64,000 nucleotides of DNA from Rickettsiales bacterium (GTDB lineage Bacteria > Pseudomonadota > Alphaproteobacteria > Rickettsiales > JALZUV01). The number at the start of each line of letters is the position of its first letter. Within the stretch, counting starts at the first letter, position 1. The notes beneath the pieces are model-generated. The model made no database searches, was not told where the DNA came from, and was given only the letters and a program-made list of their open reading frames with translations. The DNA lies in NCBI GenBank assembly GCA_029252805.1, contig JAQXAR010000015.1, positions 119,793 to 183,792 on the forward strand, given 5' to 3'. A program made the translations under genes and the position numbers. Below, one piece after another: positions 8,928 to 18,572 of this stretch.

Positions 8928-10726
8928 TAGTAAACCCGTTTCTTCGGCGGAACGACCTCTACTTCATCGGTTAGGGTGTTCATATGTACAGGGCGGAAAT
9001 CGATCTTCACGTTTCCTTTGCCATCAAGCCAAGTCAATGTGTGCTTATGCCAATTCTCATCGTCACGATCTTGGTAATCATCGCGAGCGTGCGCGCCACG
9101 GCTCTCTTTACGGTTAAGCGCAGAATCCATCGTCACCACGGCTTGAGAGAGTAGGTTATCTAGCTCCAGCGCCTCGACAAGATCAGAATTCCAAATCATG
9201 CTCTTATCAGACACATTGATGTCATCAAAACTCTGCCAGATTTCAGCAATCTTGTGAGAACCTTCGGCCATCGTGTCTTCGGTACGGAAGACGGCGGCGT
9301 GTTTTTGCATGGTTTGTTGCATGCTATCGCGAATCTCTGCTGTGCGAAGCTTGCCATCCGCATGACGGATTTTATCAAAACGTTGCAGGACATAATCCGT
9401 CGCATGCGCGGGTGCGGGTGGTAATTTAGCACCGGGTTTGATAATTTCTTTCGCACGTATTGCGGCTGCGCGACCAAATACAACGAGATCAAGTAGCGAG
9501 TTTGAACCAAGGCGGTTCGCACCATGAACCGAGATACATCCAGCCTCACCAATCGCCATCAAGCCCGGAACAACCGCTTCGGCATTTCCTTTTTGCTTCG
9601 TGACAACTTCGCCATGCATGTTGGTTGGAATACCGCCCATATTGTAATGCACGGTTGGGATAACAGGGATTGGATCTTTGTTCACATCGACACCGGCGAA
9701 TACTTTGGCTGTTTCCGAAATACCCGGCAGACGCGCTGCTAGCACTTCAGGTGCTAAGTGGTTTAGATGCAAGTTGATGTGATCTTTCTTCGGGCCGACA
9801 CCGCGGCCTTCTTGAATTTCCATCGTCATCGAACGGCTGACAACATCACGACTTGCCAAATCTTTGGCAGACGGGGCGTAGCGTTCCATAAAGCGTTCGC
9901 CCTCGGAGTTGGTGAGGTAGCCACCTTCGCCACGCGCACCCTCGGTAATCAGGCAACCTGCGCCGTAAACTCCGGTCGGGTGGAACTGAACGAATTCCAT
10001 ATCTTGTAGCGGCATTCCTGCGCGAAGCACCATACCGCCACCGTCACCGGTGCAAGTGTGAGCTGACGTGCAAGAGAACCATGCGCGGCCATAGCCGCCG
10101 GTTGCAAGTACGACCATTTGTGCGTTAAAGCGATGCAGCGTTCCGTCATCAAGGTTCCACGCCATCACGCCACGGCATGAGCCATCATCATCCATCAATA
10201 AATCCACCGCGAAATATTCGATGAAGAACTGCGCTTGGTTTTTAAGCGCTTGTTGGTAGAGCGTGTGTAAGATTGCGTGACCGGTGCGGTCAGCTGCGGC
10301 GCAGGTACGAACGGCTGCTGGGCCTTCGCCATACTCCGTCGTCATTCCGCCGAAGGGACGTTGATAGATTTTACCTTCAGCCGTACGCGAGAAGGGCACG
10401 CCGTAATGTTCCAGCTCAATCACAGAATCCATGGCGTTTTTGCACATATATTCGATCGCGTCTTGGTCGCCGAGCCAGTCAGAGCCTTTGATCGTATCGT
10501 AAAAGTGCCAGCGCCAATCATCTTTGCTCATATTGCCGAGCGCTGCGGATATTCCGCCTTGCGCCGCTACCGTGTGGCTACGCGTGGGGAATACTTTACT
10601 GATACATGCCGTTGAGAGGCCCGCATTGGCCATGCCAAATGTTGCACGTAAGCCAGCGCCACCGGCGCCAACGACAACAACGTCAAAATCGTGATCAATA
10701 ATTTCGTAAGATTGGGGAAGGGTCAT
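8927..10726 (-). CDS. sdhA: Succinate dehydrogenase flavoprotein subunit
   Basis: Catalytic subunit of complex II: oxidises succinate to fumarate using covalently bound FAD. The 599 residues show the dinucleotide-binding GAGGAGLRA (20-28), the flavin-linking His in SHTVAAQGG (H51), the substrate/proton-shuttle block [11 protein letters not shown], and the C-terminal [11 protein letters not shown] and [10 protein letters not shown] segments. Length is normal. It overlaps sdhD by four bases upstream and the first M48 gene by one base downstream, so the four genes are tightly coupled. Confidence 0.97.
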   Translation of the reverse strand: MTLPQSYEIIDHDFDVVVVGAGGAGLRATFGMANAGLSTACISKVFPTRSHTVAAQGGISAALGNMSKDDWRWHFYDTIKGSDWLGDQDAIEYMCKNAMDSVIELEHYGVPFSRTAEGKIYQRPFGGMTTEYGEGPAAVRTCAAADRTGHAILHTLYQQALKNQAQFFIEYFAVDLLMDDDGSCRGVMAWNLDDGTLHRFNAQMVVLATGGYGRAWFSCTSAHTCTGDGGGMVLRAGMPLQDMEFVQFHPTGVYGAGCLITEGARGEGGYLTNSEGERFMERYAPSAKDLASRDVVSRSMTMEIQEGRGVGPKKDHINLHLNHLAPEVLAARLPGISETAKVFAGVDVNKDPIPVIPTVHYNMGGIPTNMHGEVVTKQKGNAEAVVPGLMAIGEAGCISVHGANRLGSNSLLDLVVFGRAAAIRAKEIIKPGAKLPPAPAHATDYVLQRFDKIRHADGKLRTAEIRDSMQQTMQKHAAVFRTEDTMAEGSHKIAEIWQSFDDINVSDKSMIWNSDLVEALELDNLLSQAVVTMDSALNRKESRGAHARDDYQDRDDENWHKHTLTWLDGKGNVKIDFRPVHMNTLTDEVEVVPPKKRVY

Positions 10727-11121
10727 ACCGGAACTTCGTTAAAGAAATGGAGTTGAATTACGGCCATCAAACAGATCAGGCCAAACAAAATATGCAGCGC
10801 TTTGCTAAGGATGAGCAAACTGTTGCGTGAGAAAGCTTTATGCACGTAATCTTCAATCACGACTTGGATGCCCAGCTTAGAGTGCCAGAAGCCAAAGATG
10901 ATGAAGAGCGCTAAGAAAGCCGCGTTAAAGGGCGATTTAAGCCAAATATTGAGTGCCGTACTATCATGCCCCATCGCCAGGCAAATAAGGCTGACCACAA
11001 ACCAAAGGCCTAGGGGAATGAGTGCCAGTGCCGTCGCGCGTTCGGCAATAAAATGCGAAGTGCCAGACTTTGCCGAGCCTAAGCCGCGAGCTTTTTTGAT
11101 ATCAGAACGTAGGTTGCTCAT
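10723..11121 (-). CDS. sdhD: Succinate dehydrogenase membrane anchor SdhD
   Basis: Small membrane subunit that, with SdhC, holds heme b and the quinone site. The start is set at 11121 ([10 protein letters not shown]) because this ATG overlaps the sdhC stop by four bases (ATGA); an upstream in-frame ATG at 11151 lies inside sdhC and would add ten unlike residues. The resulting 132 residues have three membrane helices (about 33-53, 64-84, 100-125). FWHSKLG and IEDYVH are the family signature around the heme ligand. Confidence 0.92.
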   Translation of the reverse strand: MSNLRSDIKKARGLGSAKSGTSHFIAERATALALIPLGLWFVVSLICLAMGHDSTALNIWLKSPFNAAFLALFIIFGFWHSKLGIQVVIEDYVHKAFSRNSLLILSKALHILFGLICLMAVIQLHFFNEVPV

Positions 11122-11516
11122 ACTGTGCCTCCCATAAGGACATAAATCCATGTCGCAGCGGTGAGGCCGAGGGTCACACCCAGTACGAGGAACCCGCCAC
11201 GTTGAGCATCTTCAATTTCGAGCATCATGCCTGCATCCCAAATGAGATGGCGGATGCCGTTAGCGAGGTGGTAATAAAATGCCACGCTCCAGCCAAATAG
11301 GAATAACATACCGATAACGCTACCAGCCATGTCGTAAAAGCCATCCAATCCAGCGGGGTTGTAAGCCGCATGGTAGAGCCAGCAGGTAAGCGGCAACAGA
11401 CCAAGACTAAGCGCAAAGCCAGTCATACGGTGAAAAATCGAAAGGATCGAAGTCATTTGCGGTTTGTAAATCTGCAAATGCGGCGAAAGCGGGCGAGATG
11501 ATGTTGTTTTTGTCAT
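11118..11516 (-). CDS. sdhC: Succinate dehydrogenase cytochrome b556 subunit
   Basis: Heme- and quinone-binding membrane subunit of complex II. Start set at 11516 (MTKTTSSRPLSPHLQIYK): the family begins with this RPLSPHLQIY block, whereas the frame open further upstream to 11711 runs through a palindromic repeat and is not coding. The protein has 131 residues and three helices. Signatures SIFHRMTG (quinone/heme region) and HLANGIRH (heme ligand) are intact. First gene of sdhC-sdhD-sdhA; its promoter should lie between 11517 and 11735. Confidence 0.93.
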   Translation of the reverse strand: MTKTTSSRPLSPHLQIYKPQMTSILSIFHRMTGFALSLGLLPLTCWLYHAAYNPAGLDGFYDMAGSVIGMLFLFGWSVAFYYHLANGIRHLIWDAGMMLEIEDAQRGGFLVLGVTLGLTAATWIYVLMGGTV

Positions 11517-11640
11517 TGTCCGCGCAGCATAGCTAAGGCAAACAAAGTTACAAGTCAGGTTTTTAGGATAAACGAATGTAACTTCAACTTTCGCGAGTGG
11601 TGATGTTGAGATGTCATGGAAAATGGAATGCCCATAAGTA

Positions 11641-11725
11641 ATGTCATGCCGTCGCATGACGGCATCCAGAAGCAATTTTATGGCTCTCCATTTGTCCCTG
11701 GACCCCGTCATGCGACGGGGTGAAA
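11641..11725. repeat. Paired palindromic repeat between asd and sdhC
   Basis: Two perfect stem-loops about 35 bases apart. The first has arms ATGCCGTC (11646-11653) and GACGGCAT (11658-11665) with loop GCAT. The second has arms ACCCCGTC (11702-11709) and GACGGGGT (11714-11721) with loop ATGC. The two share the core CGTC-(loop)-GACG, so the unit looks like a dispersed intergenic palindromic element. Neither stem is followed by a T-run. Its place just after asd also allows a role in ending or protecting that transcript. Only one copy was seen in this window. Confidence 0.7.
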
Positions 11726-11735
11726 ATCATCTGAA

Positions 11736-12770
11736 TTAGGCAGCGGCTTGTGGCTGCAATTGATATTTAAAGATGAGTTCTTCGGCAATTTGCACGGCGT
11801 TGAGGGCTGCGCCTTTGCGGAGGTTATCGGATACGACCCACAGGGCGAGGCCGTGCTTAACGCTCTTATCTTCGCGCAGGCGGGAAACAAATACGGCATC
11901 TTCGCCAACACAATCAAGCTGCGTTGCGTAGCCGCCATCTTGCATGCGATCGACCAGCATTATGCCATCGGCTTCGGATAGGATATCGTGCGCTTCCTTA
12001 GCGCTGATGGGTTTTTCAAATTCGACATTGATAGATTCGCCGTGACCTACAAATACGGGCACACGCACACACGTCGCTGAAACTTCAATATCTGGATCGA
12101 GGATTTTCTTGGTTTCGACAATCATTTTCCACTCTTCTTTCGTATAGCCATCATCCATGAAGCTATCGATATGAGGAATCGTGTTGAAGGCAATACGCTT
12201 GGTGAAATTCACCGGATCTTGCTGCTCATGCACATAGATTTTCTTGGTTTGTGTGTAGAGCTCGTCCATCGCGCCTTTACCTGCGCCGGAAACCGATTGG
12301 TACGTGCTGACCACGATACGTTTGATTTTCGCGACATCATGCAACGGCTTTAGGGCGACCAGCATTTGAATGGTCGAGCAATTCGGATTCGCAATGATAT
12401 TACGTTTGCTGAAACCTTTAAGCGCCGTTGAATTTACTTCAGGTATGATAAGTGGAACATCTTCGTCCATACGGAAGTGGGAGGTGTTATCGATCACGAC
12501 ACAGCCCGCTGCTGCCGCGCGAGGGGCGTGCTCAGCCGAGATTTTTCCGCCTGGAGAGAAAAGCGCGATATCTGTATCAGAGAAATCATAATCTGTAAGA
12601 GATTGCACTTTGAGAATTTGAGTCTCGCCGTAGCTGACTTCTTTTCCTTTAGAAGCAGAGGAAGCGAGCGCCACCACTTCCTTCGCCGGGAAGTTGCGCT
12701 CGGCAAGCGTTTTGAGGATTTCGCGGCCAACGTTACCGGTGGCGCCGACGACGGCAATTTTATAAGACAT
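11736..12770 (-). CDS. asd: Aspartate-semialdehyde dehydrogenase
   Basis: Reduces aspartyl phosphate to aspartate semialdehyde with NADPH, the branch point to lysine/diaminopimelate, threonine and methionine. The 344 residues show the nucleotide-binding GATGNVGREIL (9-19), the phosphate-binding SSASKG, the nucleophile C131 in NPNCSTIQM and the acid/base block GHGESINVEF. Normal length. Cytoplasmic. Preceded by leuB and a small secreted protein in one leftward run; hom and dapD of the same network lie elsewhere in the window. Confidence 0.97.
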   Translation of the reverse strand: MSYKIAVVGATGNVGREILKTLAERNFPAKEVVALASSASKGKEVSYGETQILKVQSLTDYDFSDTDIALFSPGGKISAEHAPRAAAAGCVVIDNTSHFRMDEDVPLIIPEVNSTALKGFSKRNIIANPNCSTIQMLVALKPLHDVAKIKRIVVSTYQSVSGAGKGAMDELYTQTKKIYVHEQQDPVNFTKRIAFNTIPHIDSFMDDGYTKEEWKMIVETKKILDPDIEVSATCVRVPVFVGHGESINVEFEKPISAKEAHDILSEADGIMLVDRMQDGGYATQLDCVGEDAVFVSRLREDKSVKHGLALWVVSDNLRKGAALNAVQIAEELIFKYQLQPQAAA

Positions 12771-12781
12771 AATTCTCTCTT

Positions 12782-13180
12782 CTATTGGTCACAAATGTGG
12801 ATGGTGTCGTCCAATGCGAGTGCATTGGCAGCTTTAAGTTGGGCCGCAACGGCGCGTGAACAGCTTTTGACTTTGCGGATGATAGGGGCGTTCATGTAGC
12901 GTTTTCCTTCGCTGCGCATGAGGGCTTGGGCTTTGTCGCGTTTCCCTGCCTCACAAAGTTGGGCAATCTGTTGATGAAGCTTTTGGCCCTTTTGCTCAAG
13001 TTCAGACAATTTCGTATGATCAATTGTTGCGCAATTTTTCATCTGGTCGATTTGCTTATTGAGGTCGCCTGCATCCATGCCTTGGAGCTGCTGAATTAGC
13101 TGCTGCTGTAGGGCGGGGCGTTCCTGCGCATTCACTCCAAAGGCAAAGAGAGCGAGTATGGCGATAAGAAAAACCTTCAT
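12782..13180 (-). CDS. Small secreted four-cysteine helical protein
   Basis: A 132-residue protein with a clear signal peptide (MKVFLIAILALFAFGVNAQ, cleavage after Ala 18). The mature part is helical and Gln/Lys-rich with four Cys (C50, C76, C107, C130), enough for two disulfides. It contains QLCEAGKRDKAQAL and a C-terminal helix with a final Cys three residues from the end. It sits two bases after leuB and 11 bases before asd, so it is co-transcribed with amino-acid biosynthesis genes although its own function looks unrelated. I do not recognise the family. Likely periplasmic. Confidence 0.8.
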   Translation of the reverse strand: MKVFLIAILALFAFGVNAQERPALQQQLIQQLQGMDAGDLNKQIDQMKNCATIDHTKLSELEQKGQKLHQQIAQLCEAGKRDKAQALMRSEGKRYMNAPIIRKVKSCSRAVAAQLKAANALALDDTIHICDQ

Positions 13181-13182
13181 GA

Positions 13183-14295
13183 TTATGCGGCTTTCTGTTG
13201 CTTGTTGGCAAGGGCTTTGAGGATGGTGTCGCCCATTTCCTCGGTGCCTAATGGCTGCATTCCATCTTGCATGATGTCGCCGGTGCGGTAGCCATCAGCC
13301 AGTGCGCTATCGACAGCAGCTTCAACCGCATCCGCTTCTGCCATATAGCCGAAGCTATAGCGAAGCATCATCGCGAAGCTTAGGATGGTGGCAATTGGGT
13401 TGGCAAGGTTTTGGCCTGCAATATCCGGTGCAGAGCCATGAACAGGTTCATACATGCCGGGCGTTTTTCCGTCTTTTTCTGCACCCAGAGAGGCAGAAGG
13501 CAGCATACCAAGTGAGCCCGTGAGCATTGCCGCGCAATCCGATAAGATATCGCCGAACATATTGCCGGTGACCATCACATCAAACTGTTTAGGATTGCGC
13601 ACGAGCTGCATCGCGGCATTATCGACATACATATGGCTGAGTTCTTGATCGGCATATTCGGATTTATGCAATTCGATCATTTCTTCGCGCCACATTTCTG
13701 TGCATTCGAGCACGTTGGCTTTATCGACCGAGCACACACGGCCATCACGTTTCTTCGCGAGGTCAAAAGCGACGCGTCCGATACGGTGGACTTCATTCGT
13801 GGTGTAAGTGTAGGTGTTATAGCCCATGCGTTGGCCGTCATTGAGGGTTTTTACGCCGCGAGGTTCGCCGAAATAGATACCGCCTGTTAGCTCGCGCACG
13901 ATCATAATATCAAGACCGCTAATCACCTCATGCTTGAGTGTAGAAGCTTCAGCTAAGGCTTCAAAGCACATAGCAGGGCGTAGGTTGGCGAAAAGTTCAA
14001 GTTCTTTACGTAAACCGAGGAGGCCTTTTTCAGGACGAACGGCAATCGGTAGCGGTTCCCATTTAGGGCCACCAACGGCGCCAAGCAAAACAGCGTCTGC
14101 TGCTTTGGCCGCATCAAGCGTGTCTTGCGGAAGCGGAGAGCCGCTATCATCATAGGCTGCGCCACCGACGAGCTTAGTCTCCGTCGTGAATTGTTTATCG
14201 GTATTGGCGTTGAGCCAATCAATCAATTTGCTAACTTGTGCGCAAACTTCAGGGCCGATGCCATCACCGGGCAGGAGGAGGATATGTTTTGTCAT
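13183..14295 (-). CDS. leuB: 3-isopropylmalate dehydrogenase
   Basis: Leucine biosynthesis: NAD-dependent oxidative decarboxylation of 3-isopropylmalate. Start placed at 14295 ([17 protein letters not shown]), where the ATG overlaps the leuD stop by one base (TAATG); five further codons upstream lie inside leuD. The 370 residues show the N-terminal [10 protein letters not shown], the substrate-binding [10 protein letters not shown] and the metal/NAD region ([18 protein letters not shown]). Length normal. Confidence 0.96.
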   Translation of the reverse strand: MTKHILLLPGDGIGPEVCAQVSKLIDWLNANTDKQFTTETKLVGGAAYDDSGSPLPQDTLDAAKAADAVLLGAVGGPKWEPLPIAVRPEKGLLGLRKELELFANLRPAMCFEALAEASTLKHEVISGLDIMIVRELTGGIYFGEPRGVKTLNDGQRMGYNTYTYTTNEVHRIGRVAFDLAKKRDGRVCSVDKANVLECTEMWREEMIELHKSEYADQELSHMYVDNAAMQLVRNPKQFDVMVTGNMFGDILSDCAAMLTGSLGMLPSASLGAEKDGKTPGMYEPVHGSAPDIAGQNLANPIATILSFAMMLRYSFGYMAEADAVEAAVDSALADGYRTGDIMQDGMQPLGTEEMGDTILKALANKQQKAA

Positions 14296-14894
14296 TATGC
14301 TGCTAACCAAGGTTTACGAGTCGTTTCATAGGTGGCGATGTGAGAGACTTTCTCCATCGTTAGGCCGATATCATCAAGACCTTCCATCAGGCATTTTTTG
14401 CGGAAGGGGTCTAGCTCGAAAGAGAAGCGGTGGTTGCCGGCAATCACTTCCTGAGTTTCAATATCAACACTCATCACAGGATTCTCTTGCTCCGTTGCAT
14501 AGGCCATCAACGTATCTACCTGATCTTGCGGTAAGCGCATCGGCAGCATACCGTTTTTGAAGCAATTATTGTAGAAAATATCGGCGAAATCTGGTGCGAT
14601 AATGCATTTGATACCGAAATCTAGCAAAGCCCAAGGCGCGTGTTCGCGTGATGAACCACAACCAAAGTTATCCGCACCGATGATAATACCCGCATTGCGG
14701 TAAGGTTCGTTATTTAAAACGAAATCAGCCACTTCGTTACCGTCATTATCAAAGCGCATTTCGTCAAATAGATTGATACCCAAACCAGTGCGTTTTACCG
14801 TTTTGAGAAACTGTTTGGGAATAATCATGTCAGTATCGACATTCAAAATGGGCAGCGGGGCGGCAATCGCCTCTAATGACTTAAGTGGTTGCAT
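14295..14894 (-). CDS. leuD: 3-isopropylmalate dehydratase small subunit
   Basis: Small, aconitase-swivel-like subunit of isopropylmalate isomerase (with LeuC). The 199 residues carry the family signatures [13 protein letters not shown] near residue 20 and [14 protein letters not shown] near residue 75. Normal length. It is the first gene of the leftward leuD-leuB-(small protein)-asd run. The large subunit leuC is not in this window, so the enzyme is encoded at split loci. Confidence 0.96.
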   Translation of the reverse strand: MQPLKSLEAIAAPLPILNVDTDMIIPKQFLKTVKRTGLGINLFDEMRFDNDGNEVADFVLNNEPYRNAGIIIGADNFGCGSSREHAPWALLDFGIKCIIAPDFADIFYNNCFKNGMLPMRLPQDQVDTLMAYATEQENPVMSVDIETQEVIAGNHRFSFELDPFRKKCLMEGLDDIGLTMEKVSHIATYETTRKPWLAA

Positions 14895-14952
14895 GGGTCG
14901 TATCCTAAAATTTAAAAAAGGTTTTATACATATATTCTACGCTAGAGGCAAG

Positions 14953-14983
14953 GCCAGCAAGGCTGGCTCATCAGATTTCTGAT
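14953..14983. other. Two small stem-loops upstream of leuD
   Basis: GCCAGC-AAG-GCTGGC (14953-14967) followed closely by ATCAGA-TT-TCTGAT (14970-14983). No T-run follows on either strand, so a terminator for the upstream tautomerase gene is only one possibility; an untranslated-leader structure for leuD is another. Confidence 0.35.
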
Positions 14984-15037
14984 CTTGTATGGAGTGAGAG
15001 CTGACTCCCGCTTACGCGGCGCTTCAGCACTTATATA

Positions 15038-15373
15038 TTAACTCTTCTGATAAGTTTCAGCATCCATTTCGCGAATTTCAACAGAAACTTTATCCGTAAA
15101 AGGGACGAGAGCCTTCGTAATGCTGGAAATGGACTGTGCTAAGGCGCGGCGTGTTTCAACCGTGCGACCAGCCAGCATGGAAAGCGTAATATGCAAGAAG
15201 CTCTCATTATTGCCTGTGATCACGACTTCATCATAACCAAAACTTCTTGATTTTAAAGAGGATTTGTCAAAAATCCCTGATGTCTCAATGGTTTTGTGGA
15301 GCTGTTGTAAAAGCTCACTTTCGTGAACGTGAGTGCTCAGGTTCTTTGAATATTCAACTAATAGATGTGGCAT
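15038..15373 (-). CDS. CHMI-type tautomerase (5-carboxymethyl-2-hydroxymuconate isomerase-like)
   Basis: A 111-residue tautomerase-superfamily protein beginning MPHLLVEYSKNL, the signature of the CHMI branch in which Pro-2 (Pro-1 after Met removal) is the catalytic base. The rest (ALAQSISSITKAL; VSVEIREMD) fits the family and length. In 4-hydroxyphenylacetate degraders this enzyme acts in the homoprotocatechuate pathway, but no other gene of that pathway is visible here, so the substrate is open. Leftward, upstream of leuD with about 140 bases between. Confidence 0.82.
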   Translation of the reverse strand: MPHLLVEYSKNLSTHVHESELLQQLHKTIETSGIFDKSSLKSRSFGYDEVVITGNNESFLHITLSMLAGRTVETRRALAQSISSITKALVPFTDKVSVEIREMDAETYQKS

Positions 15374-15428
15374 AAAATAGCTTCTATCTCAGCTTGTGCG
15401 GATAGTCCATACTGTTTAAGAGTTCTGC

Positions 15429-16382
15429 ATGCATAAAATTGAAATTTCTGAATCCGGCTATGGTCAACGTCTTGATAAATGGCTCTCGGGCGAGCTTGCT
15501 GAAATATCGCGAAGCCAAGTGCAGCGCTTGATAGGTGAGGGAGCTCTCACCCTTGATGGTCAGATTTGTAAGGACGCATCATTAAAATTGAACCCGCAGC
15601 ATAAAGAGCTGACGCTTATTATCCCTGAACCGGTGGAGATGGATTTGTCTCCCGTTGAAATGGATTTGGATATTCTGTTTGAGGATGATGATCTGGTTGT
15701 TATCAATAAACCTGCCGGGCTTACGGTGCATCCAGCACCCGGCGAGCGTAATGCGACATTGGTACATGGTTTGCTTGCGCATTGCGGCGATACGCTTTCC
15801 GGTATCGGCGGGGTGCAGCGTCCGGGCATTGTGCACCGGTTAGATAAGGATACGAGTGGCGCGATTATTGTGGCTAAGCATGATGTGGCGCACCAATATC
15901 TGGCGGCGCAGCTGAAGGATCGCAGCTTAAGTCGGACCTATCATGCGCTTTGCTATGGCTGTCCGATGCCGATGAGCGGCGTGGTGGATGCACCAATTGG
16001 CCGCTCCAGCCGTGATCGTAAAAAGATGGCGGTGGTGGAGAAGGGCACCGGCAAAGAAGCGCGTACGCATTACAAAGTGCTCCACCGATATGAGGGAGGA
16101 TTAAGCTTGTTTGAATGTAAGTTGGAAAGCGGTCGTACGCATCAAATTCGTGTGCATCTGTCGCATCTAGGGCATCCGTTGGTGGGAGACCCGACTTATG
16201 GGCGGGCACGTAAATTGGCGAATAAAGAGTTGCAGCAGATCATCGCGCCGCATAAAAAGCAGATGTTACATGCGGTGGGAATTGCCTTTTTACACCCTAA
16301 AACAGAAGAGCTTATCACGCTGAAAGCCGCCTATCGTCAAGAGTTTTCCGAATTAGTGCAGCGGCTTACTCTTGCAAACTAA
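15429..16382 (+). CDS. rluD: RluD-type 23S rRNA pseudouridine synthase
   Basis: Converts uridines of 23S rRNA helix 69 to pseudouridine in the RluA/RluD family. An S4 RNA-binding domain covers residues 13-60 (QRLDKWLS...SQVQRLI). The catalytic motif is HRLDKDTSG (136-144), with D139 the nucleophilic Asp. The C-terminal block SGRTHQIRVHLSHLGHPLVG is intact. The 317-residue length and S4 domain favour RluD over RluA. It stands immediately before rpoH, 86 bases apart, a neighbourhood common in this class. Confidence 0.93.
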   Translation: MHKIEISESGYGQRLDKWLSGELAEISRSQVQRLIGEGALTLDGQICKDASLKLNPQHKELTLIIPEPVEMDLSPVEMDLDILFEDDDLVVINKPAGLTVHPAPGERNATLVHGLLAHCGDTLSGIGGVQRPGIVHRLDKDTSGAIIVAKHDVAHQYLAAQLKDRSLSRTYHALCYGCPMPMSGVVDAPIGRSSRDRKKMAVVEKGTGKEARTHYKVLHRYEGGLSLFECKLESGRTHQIRVHLSHLGHPLVGDPTYGRARKLANKELQQIIAPHKKQMLHAVGIAFLHPKTEELITLKAAYRQEFSELVQRLTLAN

Positions 16383-16468
16383 CGGGATTTTGCCTATAGT
16401 TATGGGGCAAGGGTTGAAAATAAGAATTTTTGTAATATTTTTCTCTTGCTGACGAAGGATAGATTATT

Positions 16469-17344
16469 ATGGCTACAATGAGTTTACCTGCAATATCACC
16501 CGAATCCGGTCTGCGCCGGTATTTGGATCAGATTAAGCGTTTTCCTATGTTGGAAGCGGATCAGGAATATATGCTCGGTAAGCGGTGGAAAGAACATGAG
16601 GATGCGGATGCGGCTCAGCAACTTGTCACCAGTCATTTGCGCCTTGTCGCGAAAATCGCCTTTGGCTATCGCGGTTATGGCCTGTCCCTCGCAGAAATTA
16701 TTTCCGAAGGTAATATTGGTCTCATGCAGGCCGTAAAGAAATTCGAGCCGGACAAGGGCTTCCGTCTTTCCACCTACGCTATGTGGTGGATTCGTGCCTC
16801 GATTCAAGAATATGTGCTAAAAAGCTGGTCGATTGTGAAAGTCGGCACGAGTGCGACGCAAAAACGGTTATTCTTTAACTTAAAGAAAATGAAAGCCCGT
16901 TTAGGCGCTTACGAAGATCATGCGCTCACCCCAGAGCAGCTGAAAGAAATCTCCGAAGAGCTGAATGTTCCGATCAAAGACATTGATGCGATGAATGCGC
17001 GCATGGTTGGCGGCGATCACTCACTGAACAAAAAGATCGGTCATGAGAGCGAAGATGAGTGGATTAACTTGCTCGCCGATGATGATATCACGCAAGAAAA
17101 TGCGCTCTCGCAAATTCAGCAAAGCAACATCCGTCATGAAGCATTGGGCACAGCGATGGCTGATTTGAATGAACGTGAACAGGATATTATTGCGTTGCGT
17201 AAACTGTCTGAGCCTGTGGTGACATTGGAAGAATTGAGCCAAAAATACGGTGTGAGCCGCGAGCGCATTCGCCAAATTGAAACCCGCGCGATGGAGAAAC
17301 TCCAATCCGCAATGCTTCCCGCTCCTGAGTTAGAAGACGCTTAA
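16469..17344 (+). CDS. rpoH: RNA polymerase sigma-32 (heat shock)
   Basis: Alternative sigma factor for heat-shock promoters. The 291 residues show region 2 (SHLRLVAKIAFGYRGYGL; AEIISEGNIGLMQAVKKFEP; STYAMWWIRASIQEYVLKSW), the RpoH box around TQKRLFFNLKKMK that sets sigma-32 apart from housekeeping sigma, and a region 4 helix-turn-helix (LEELSQKYGVSRERIRQIE). Length normal. The leader (16383-16468) is AT-rich and contains TTGAAA with TATTTT 16 bases downstream, a weak promoter candidate. Confidence 0.96.
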   Translation: MATMSLPAISPESGLRRYLDQIKRFPMLEADQEYMLGKRWKEHEDADAAQQLVTSHLRLVAKIAFGYRGYGLSLAEIISEGNIGLMQAVKKFEPDKGFRLSTYAMWWIRASIQEYVLKSWSIVKVGTSATQKRLFFNLKKMKARLGAYEDHALTPEQLKEISEELNVPIKDIDAMNARMVGGDHSLNKKIGHESEDEWINLLADDDITQENALSQIQQSNIRHEALGTAMADLNEREQDIIALRKLSEPVVTLEELSQKYGVSRERIRQIETRAMEKLQSAMLPAPELEDA

Positions 17345-17671
17345 ATTGTAGCGAAATAAGCGAATCGTCACAAAAGATTAATAAATATTAATATTTATTC
17401 TACTGTAATGAATGGGTTCTATTGCTAGGTTTGTGCGGGAAATACGCGCGTAAACCCGGCCATAGGCCACGAGTTTATTTTGATCCTTTATACCTAATGG
17501 TATGCGCATCTACACCCCTCTTACTCTTGAATGAGATTGAGGTCTGAATTTCAAAGTCAATTCTCTCCCCCAAAAGCGGAGATATTGTATGGTTTAAAAT
17601 AATAAAAGCACTTCATCTTGAAGTGGTATGTTGCGTAAGCGATGTATATTTAACTTCTTAAACTCTAAAAA
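17345..17671. other. Gene-free interval after rpoH
   Basis: About 327 bases with no convincing ORF or tRNA. It is AT-rich at both ends; an inverted repeat CACTTCA-TCT-TGAAGTG lies near 17610. No clear rpoH terminator with a T-run was seen. Probably holds the promoter region of the following gene. Confidence 0.5.
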
Positions 17672-18550
17672 ATGAGATTATTAAGAATACCCATGGGGAT
17701 AGTATTTATCTGCTTCCTCGTGGTCAACTTGCAAGGGCAAGTGGATTCTACAGATTTTCAAACGCAGGTGGATACAACCTGCATCACTCCACCATCTGGT
17801 CAATCTAAAGCCGGTCAGATGAAAAATCTAAAGGGTGATAAAGAATCAGGGGGAACGGAGATCGAAAGAGTAGTGGAAGAGTTAACCGGATTTCCAACGG
17901 TTGCGTTGCTCAAAGATCACGCAGCTCGGAAAATGCTTACTCCAGCAACAGGTGGAGCCATTGTTAATGGCGATCAGCCTGGCAAGAGAGGTCCGGAAAA
18001 GATTTTCTGGCGCCCGAAGGCTGATACAGTTGGGGTAGCAGGGATTAAAATGGCGAAAGTTATTAAATTCCAGTACGAAACCGTCCTTGAAGAAAAGGGC
18101 GGAGTGGTTTTACCCAAAGTGCCTTGGTTACAAGGCGAAAGCGATATCTCAGCTTTTCTACGCGCTGACAACATCATGGAAGCAGTTGCCATCTACAAGC
18201 GGGCAACAAAGGCGTTGTTCGATTATGTTGAGCAGGAGGTGGGTGTGCCGATTGACTATTTCATCGTGTTGACGGGTTTTCCCGATTCAACAGGAATGGT
18301 AAACAGAGGATACTCGCAGAAGTTTATCAATAAGATGAACCATGCCACCGCATTGTTGCGGGATGCTCAGCGTGAGTTGATCGCTGAGAATGGTAATATC
18401 CATTACGGTGGAGATACTGACGGTATCGAAACCGCTAGAGAAGCCGACCCTGAAGGTAAGCCTAAAGATATCTGGCACCTCTCAGCTGAAGGCTGCGAAG
18501 AGGCAGGACGAAGGATCGGTGAGTGCATTGCCGAACAGATGAGGCTCTAA
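17672..18550 (+). CDS. Secreted SGNH hydrolase, SASA-like carbohydrate esterase
   Basis: A 292-residue protein with a signal-peptide-like N-terminus (hydrophobic 8-22). Three SGNH-hydrolase blocks of the sialate-O-acetylesterase (SASA/CE6) type appear in order: SGQSKAGQM with the likely nucleophile S45; WLQGESD at 152-158; and DIWHLSAEG with the Asp/His pair D266 and H269. This implies deacetylation of a sugar or polysaccharide outside the cytoplasm. Length fits. No ribosome-binding site precedes the ATG at 17672; ATG at 17693 is an alternative with a shorter signal. The stretch with many Lys/Gly between 45 and 110 is atypical. Family call fairly firm, substrate unknown. Confidence 0.72.
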   Translation: MRLLRIPMGIVFICFLVVNLQGQVDSTDFQTQVDTTCITPPSGQSKAGQMKNLKGDKESGGTEIERVVEELTGFPTVALLKDHAARKMLTPATGGAIVNGDQPGKRGPEKIFWRPKADTVGVAGIKMAKVIKFQYETVLEEKGGVVLPKVPWLQGESDISAFLRADNIMEAVAIYKRATKALFDYVEQEVGVPIDYFIVLTGFPDSTGMVNRGYSQKFINKMNHATALLRDAQRELIAENGNIHYGGDTDGIETAREADPEGKPKDIWHLSAEGCEEAGRRIGECIAEQMRL

Positions 18551-18572
18551 TACCCCATCTTACCAAACTGCC

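Noticed and set aside
11517..11711. N-terminal extension of SdhC by 65 residues
   Set aside because: It runs through the palindromic repeat and shows no SdhC-like sequence; the family starts at RPLSPHLQIY.
17345..17671. Possible tRNA or small RNA after rpoH
   Set aside because: No cloverleaf, no TTCGA-type T-arm and no clear terminator could be identified by eye.
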